64,000 bases of DNA from Antrihabitans cavernicola (GTDB lineage: Bacteria; Actinomycetota; Actinomycetes; Mycobacteriales; Mycobacteriaceae), in contig NZ_VLNY01000006.1 in NCBI RefSeq assembly GCF_008297975.1, forward strand, positions 62,001-126,000, in the 5' to 3' direction. Every line of letters starts with the position of its first letter. Position 1 is the stretch's first letter. This document shows positions 60,429-64,000 of the stretch, one piece after another. The notes under the pieces are model-generated. The model made no database searches, had not been told where the DNA came from, and worked only from the letters and a program-made list of their open reading frames with translations. Both the position numbers and the translations under genes were made by a program.

Positions 60429-61158
60429 GCGGCTGTTCGCTCAGTACGTGTACGCGCCGAATGCTTTGGGCTACTGCGGACCTGACGATGCACATGCGCT
60501 CGTCACCGCCGCGTGTGGCGGGCAGGTGGATGCCGACCTGACGGCAATCGCGAAGCGGTTCAGCGGTGCCTGGCCGTATCAGCGGCTGCTGGCGAACTTC
60601 GCAGACGTGGTCGATCCCCTGGATTCGGAGATAGTCCGCGCCTACTGGACCGGCAACAGCATTACGGACGCCATCGACCGACATGCGTTCGGCACCACGC
60701 TGCTCGAGACGTTCGCCGAACAGGCCGGCGCGTATTGGCGGCACCTGACGCCGGACCTCATCGACGAGGTTGCGCCCACCCACGCCTTCCATGTGTTCGG
60801 CGTCTATCCATGGTCGCGACTCCTGTCGAGCGGTGCCCCGCAACCGCTCCAGGTACTGGACTCCTGCCGCATCAACGTCGGCACCGTCGTCGACGTTCGC
60901 GACGACAACATCGTCGTCCGCATGCGGCAACTGGAATACGACGGAACGCTGCGCTTGGGCCGCGAGCAGGATCACCCAGTGCAACATCGCGTCGACGCAG
61001 GCACTTTCGTACCGGATCTGCAGGTAGCCGATCGGGTCGCTGTGCACTGGGCCTTCGTGTGCGATCGGCTCACCAGCGAGCAGGCTGATCGGTTGGACTA
61101 CTGGACGCAGTGGCAGCTGGAGCGGACCAACCGTCGACTCACGAAGGCCAGTGGCTAG
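60409..61158 (+). CDS. Conserved hydrogenase-cluster protein (DUF6390-like)
   Basis: This encodes 249 residues starting at GTG within the end of hypD. I believe actinobacterial homologs are labelled DUF6390 and occur in hydrogenase gene clusters, but this is from memory. Visible features are RLFAQYVYAPNALGYCGPDD, the central GAYWRHLTPDLIDEVAPTHA with HVFGVYPWSRLL, and a C-terminal beta-rich part (INVGTVVDVRDDNIVVRMRQ). One Cys (YCGP) lies near residue 18. No enzyme motif is evident. Position implies a maturation or cofactor-insertion role. It overlaps the convergent pentapeptide gene by 20 bp. Confidence 0.75.
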   Translation: MSLSPGERLFAQYVYAPNALGYCGPDDAHALVTAACGGQVDADLTAIAKRFSGAWPYQRLLANFADVVDPLDSEIVRAYWTGNSITDAIDRHAFGTTLLETFAEQAGAYWRHLTPDLIDEVAPTHAFHVFGVYPWSRLLSSGAPQPLQVLDSCRINVGTVVDVRDDNIVVRMRQLEYDGTLRLGREQDHPVQHRVDAGTFVPDLQVADRVAVHWAFVCDRLTSEQADRLDYWTQWQLERTNRRLTKASG

Positions 61159-61936
61159 GCCGTACGTGTGCCGAACCCAACCTCGTCGTAGCATCACCGC
61201 GCGCGGCATCGAGCTGCGACTGGATCAGAAACAGCGTCTGCGACAGGTCGGCGCCACGGAGATCCGCGTCGCGGGTGTCTGCGCCGGTGATGTCGGCAAA
61301 GCTCAGATCGGCACGCCGTAGATCGGTGCCGATCAGATAGGCGCCTCGCAGGTTGGCGCCGCGGAAGTTCGCACCCTGCAATGCTTTACCGATCAGGTCT
61401 GCGCCTGCGCGGTTCTTCTTCTTGCCGACGACGGTGGCACGGGTGAGCTCGCTCGCCTGCCGCAACAGGTCGTTGGCTTCACCACGGAGCGCGGCGGCGT
61501 CCAGTTCGAGTAGTTGAGGAGCGGGCAGGTCGGCCAGGGTGTCCAGCTTGTCCACTACCTGTCGTATCTCGTCGTGGATCGAGCAGGCCTGCTGCAACGA
61601 CAACGCCTCGGTCAGGTAGTAGAGCAACTCGTGCAGGTGTCGCATCACGGTCAGCGTTGCGAACATCTCGCGTGCGGTGTCGTGCCCCTGCCGCCAATCG
61701 CGACCCCCGAAGGTCTCCTGCGAGACCTTCTGACCGGCACCGAAGCAGTCGTATACGGTGCAGCCACGAAAGCCCTTTTCTCGCAGCGTCGTATGAGTCC
61801 TGCAGCGGAAATCTGACGCAAGGTTGGGGCATGGTGTACCGGCAGGCTTGTCGATGGCGAAGTCCACGGACCGCGAGAAAGCCGGAGCGACACAGCACAA
61901 TGCAAAGCAGTTGGCGCAGTCTGCCTTGAGATTCAT
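61139..61936 (-). CDS. Pentapeptide-repeat protein with Cys-rich N-terminus
   Basis: This encodes 265 residues from ATG 61936; a TTG seven codons earlier is possible. Cys7, 10, 14 and 15 (CANCFALCC) and later PCPNL, FRCRTH and GCTVYDC suggest a YkgJ-like metal centre. The middle is helical. Residues ~190-245 are pentapeptide repeats of the A(D/N)LxG type (GANFRGANLRGAYL, ADITGADTRDADLRGADLSQ), forming a right-handed beta helix of roughly ten repeats. The metal-centre-plus-repeat architecture recurs in actinobacteria and the function is unknown. It lies 14 bp after the CPBP gene. Confidence 0.87.
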   Translation of the reverse strand: MNLKADCANCFALCCVAPAFSRSVDFAIDKPAGTPCPNLASDFRCRTHTTLREKGFRGCTVYDCFGAGQKVSQETFGGRDWRQGHDTAREMFATLTVMRHLHELLYYLTEALSLQQACSIHDEIRQVVDKLDTLADLPAPQLLELDAAALRGEANDLLRQASELTRATVVGKKKNRAGADLIGKALQGANFRGANLRGAYLIGTDLRRADLSFADITGADTRDADLRGADLSQTLFLIQSQLDAARGDATTRLGSAHVRPSHWPS

Positions 61937-61949
61937 GCTGCTGTCAGCT

Positions 61950-62660
61950 TCATGCAAACAGGGGCGGTAGGGCGAGCACCATCACCGTCGACCACGTGAC
62001 ATGCGTGATCACGGGTGCCATGATGCCGCCGGATGCGCGTCGCTGCAGACCCAGAACAAAGCCCAGCAGGATCGCTGCGAAGCCGAGCATCGGGTTGCCG
62101 GTGGCGAGTGTCGCGATCGTGTAGACGATGGTCGTGATCAGCACAGGGCGCTTGCGTCCGGCTGCGGCGAAGAACGCGCCACGGAAGAAGATCTCTTCGG
62201 CAACACCATTGAGCAGCGTGATGAATACGATCAGCGGCAGCGACCCGAATTTCGCGTGGTCGAGGACGCTTGCCGTGAAATCGCGAAGGGGTGGGATCTC
62301 GCGGACCATGAGTCCGCCGAGGACGAACACGGCGCCCGCCGCAAGGCCGATTGCGATGGGTGTGATGACTGGTCGGCGCAGTGCGCCTGCGAAGTTGATG
62401 CGGCCGAGATGCAGGGGGCCGGACAGAAAGCCGCCGATGATCCACACCGCCGCGACACCGATGGTCAACGGGTAGAACTTGGCCTCGCCGGGTTCGACGG
62501 ACAGGGAGATGCCGAGCAACACAGCACCGATCACCAGGGTGATGCCGACGACGATCCGACGCCGCAGAAACGCGCGATCGGACTCTTGGTGATCGCGCTC
62601 CACCTTGTCGACCAATGCCGCACGCAGCGCAGCGGTGATCTCGGTTGTCCACGCAGCCAT
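61950..62660 (-). CDS. CPBP-family intramembrane protease
   Basis: This 236-residue membrane protein has about eight helices. The catalytic motif is EEIFFRGAFF near residue 155, with later His residues in APVITHVTWSTVM. CPBP (Rce1/Abi) proteins cleave substrates within the membrane or process peptides and often protect the host of a bacteriocin, but no bacteriocin gene is adjacent. The ATG overlaps the stop of the upstream epimerase-like gene (TGATG). Confidence 0.9.
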   Translation of the reverse strand: MAAWTTEITAALRAALVDKVERDHQESDRAFLRRRIVVGITLVIGAVLLGISLSVEPGEAKFYPLTIGVAAVWIIGGFLSGPLHLGRINFAGALRRPVITPIAIGLAAGAVFVLGGLMVREIPPLRDFTASVLDHAKFGSLPLIVFITLLNGVAEEIFFRGAFFAAAGRKRPVLITTIVYTIATLATGNPMLGFAAILLGFVLGLQRRASGGIMAPVITHVTWSTVMVLALPPLFA

Positions 62661-63805
62661 CAGGGCGTTCCTCTCAGCCGAAATGCAAGATCGAGTCCCG
62701 TCCGAAGCCCGCCGGAGATCGGCCAGGAACCGAGTATGCGACGGGCGCCGAGGCTTTCCATCGCGCCCCACACTTCTTCGGACAGTAGTGCTTCGACACG
62801 TCGTCGGATACTCAATACGTCCCCGCCCGTCCAGGGGGCATCGGTGTCGGCGAGTTGCAACGGATCCTCGAGTGCTCGTACGCCGACCGGTCGTTCGCCG
62901 ATGCCGCGCAGGCAGCGCGCCATCGCGTCGTCGATGGTGGTGAATCCGCCCGGCGGGTCGGGGATCACATCTCGGATCGGCTTGTCCCCCATGGTCATGG
63001 TGTTGTTCAGGGACGTGATCAGGCTCGACGTGAGGCCGACCGATGCGGGCATCAGGCTGCCGATGATGAACCCGGCGAGCGCGGTCGGCACGGTGGGCGC
63101 CGGAACGCCCAGCCTGCGCATCCCTGCGGCGTGTATGTAGCTGAACAGCACGTCGCGATAGGCAACCGCCTCGTCGCCGCCGACGTCGTACCGACCGGGC
63201 GCAACGTGCTGGGCGGCGAGCAGGTAGTACAGCAGATCGTCGACGGCGATCGGTTGCACCGGCTTGTTCATCCACGACGGCAACGGCAGTGCGGGGAGGC
63301 GATCGGCGACATAGCGGACCAGCTCGAACGACGTGGAACCCGCGCCGAGGACGATCGCGGATCGTAGCCACACCGTGTCGAGGCCGTCGCAGGTGAGGGC
63401 CTCACCCACTTCGGCTCGACTCGCGAGGTGTGGCGACAGGTCGTCGTCGTCCGGCACGAAACCCCCGAGATAGACGACGCGCCCGACGCCCGCCGCTGCG
63501 GCCGCTTCGGCGAACGCGGCTGCCGAACGCTGATCTCGCTCGCGATAGTTCGCTTCGCCGATCGCGTGGACCAGGTAGTACGCGACATCGATGGGCCCGA
63601 TCTCGGCAAAGGCCGCAACGCATGACGCGCTGTCGGTCGTGTCGAGGCGCACGGCATCGACGTCGTCGAACCAGTCGAATCGTCGCAGGTTGTCGATGTT
63701 GCGCGACGCGGTGACGACGCGGGGCGCTTCGCCGTCCGCGTCAAGCAGTGCCGCCACCAATCGAGATCCGACGTACCCGGTGGCTCCTGTTACCAGTACG
63801 TCCAT
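62660..63805 (-). CDS. NAD(P)-binding epimerase/NmrA-like protein
   Basis: This encodes 381 residues. The Rossmann motif is MDVLVTGATGYVGSRLVAAL, and the acidic residue after strand 2 is replaced by ASRN, favouring NADP(H). AYYLVHAIGE lies in the central region. The canonical YxxxK of epimerases is not obvious, as in NmrA/Rv2216-like proteins. The last ~130 residues contain helices and a PDPPGGFTTID loop. It is the first gene of the epimerase-CPBP-pentapeptide operon. Substrate unknown. Confidence 0.85.
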   Translation of the reverse strand: MDVLVTGATGYVGSRLVAALLDADGEAPRVVTASRNIDNLRRFDWFDDVDAVRLDTTDSASCVAAFAEIGPIDVAYYLVHAIGEANYRERDQRSAAAFAEAAAAAGVGRVVYLGGFVPDDDDLSPHLASRAEVGEALTCDGLDTVWLRSAIVLGAGSTSFELVRYVADRLPALPLPSWMNKPVQPIAVDDLLYYLLAAQHVAPGRYDVGGDEAVAYRDVLFSYIHAAGMRRLGVPAPTVPTALAGFIIGSLMPASVGLTSSLITSLNNTMTMGDKPIRDVIPDPPGGFTTIDDAMARCLRGIGERPVGVRALEDPLQLADTDAPWTGGDVLSIRRRVEALLSEEVWGAMESLGARRILGSWPISGGLRTGLDLAFRLRGTP

Positions 63806-63825
63806 TCCTCGAGGCTACGTATCTT

Positions 63826-64000
63826 TCAGCTCTCGCGAGGCCTACCCATCATCTCGAGACCGGCCATAGCGCGCTCGGCTCCCGCAGCATCGACCTTTTC
63901 GACGGCGAAGCCCATATGGATGACGACCCAGTCTCCTGCGGCTACGGTGACCCCCTCGGGCAGCATCCCGATGTTGACGCGGCGATTTTCGCCGACCACG
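63826..64000 (-). CDS. hypC: Second HypC-type chaperone, N-terminus outside window
   Basis: This frame is open to the window edge on the minus strand and ends in TGA at 63826. The 57 visible residues include NRRVNIGMLPEGVTVAAGDW, VVIHMGFAVEKVD and AGLEMMGRP, the C-terminal two thirds of a HypC/HupF protein. The expected MCLxIPG start is just past base 64000. It is about 20 bp upstream of the epimerase gene. It indicates that further hydrogenase genes, perhaps the structural subunits, lie to the right. Confidence 0.85.
   Translation of the reverse strand, partial: VVGENRRVNIGMLPEGVTVAAGDWVVIHMGFAVEKVDAAGAERAMAGLEMMGRPRES

Noticed and set aside
1-64000. CRISPR arrays, tRNA/rRNA genes, insertion sequences and prophage
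   Set aside because: No regular repeat-spacer pattern, clover-leaf-like gene, transposase or integrase reading frame was seen. The DUF222/HNH genes show no flanking repeats that would mark them as mobile.

Overview
The window is GC-rich, densely coded DNA from an actinobacterium of the order Mycobacteriales, probably a Nocardiaceae-type (Rhodococcus/Nocardia-like) soil organism. The grounds are the AAA ATPase - pssA - psd gene order (as in Mycobacterium tuberculosis Rv0435c-Rv0437c), two DUF222/HNH genes of the actinobacterial 13E12 type, an Mrp antiporter with MrpA and MrpB fused, and many genes with a -10 box 5-7 nt before the start codon (leaderless mRNA). The genus cannot be fixed from the sequence alone.

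Layout. 1-3.9 kb: end of an HD/LuxR-type regulator, a DsrE protein, a TetR regulator and an MFS exporter. 3.9-10 kb (minus): a complete mnhA(B)CDEFG Na+/H+ antiporter operon. 10-11.4 kb: Nudix, AraC and VOC genes. 11.4-14.75 kb (minus): a two-gene ABC transporter (double permease plus ATPase with an AAA-associated C-terminus, no binding protein) behind an M-box Mg2+ riboswitch and an unlisted 27-codon leader ORF. 14.9-18.8 kb: a frameshifted DUF222/HNH gene, a membrane protein, an ASCH protein, and a LysR/YeiH pair. 19.8-25.5 kb (minus): three paralogous polytopic membrane proteins around a lipoprotein polysaccharide deacetylase and a DUF427 protein. 25.6-34.7 kb: serine hydrolase, PEP-mutase-family enzyme, AAA ATPase, phosphatidylserine/phosphatidylethanolamine synthesis (pssA-psd), FabH-like ketosynthase with a TetR gene, and a sugar-dehydrogenase-like lipoprotein.

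34.8-43.4 kb is a molybdenum/nitrate region. It holds a 1356-residue nitrate reductase fused to a CysJ-like flavin reductase, then an HTH-Mop protein and modABC that would supply the molybdate. An isochorismatase-cyclotransferase fusion and a DUF417 gene remnant lie between them. 43.3-45.7 kb is an arsenic island: ACR3-ArsC fusion, ArsI, divergent ArsR, and two ArsR-type palindromes. 45.7-54 kb: a second HNH gene, an FMN glutamate-synthase-like enzyme with PoxB, and a frameshifted LolD-like ATPase with its FtsX permease.

54-61.2 kb is a [NiFe]-hydrogenase maturation operon: hypF, a SIS-HypC fusion, a GmhA-like SIS protein, hypE, hypC, hypD and a conserved partner protein. Genes overlap or nearly touch throughout. 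Another hypC fragment runs off the right edge on the minus strand, so more hydrogenase genes probably lie beyond 64 kb. Between them are a pentapeptide-repeat protein, a CPBP protease and an NAD(P)-binding protein.

The items most worth a second look are the M-box-controlled transporter with its leader peptide, the SIS/HypC proteins in the hyp operon, the isochorismatase-cyclotransferase fusion, the three-paralog membrane family and the HTH-Mop protein heading mod. No CRISPR array, tRNA, rRNA, insertion sequence or prophage was seen.
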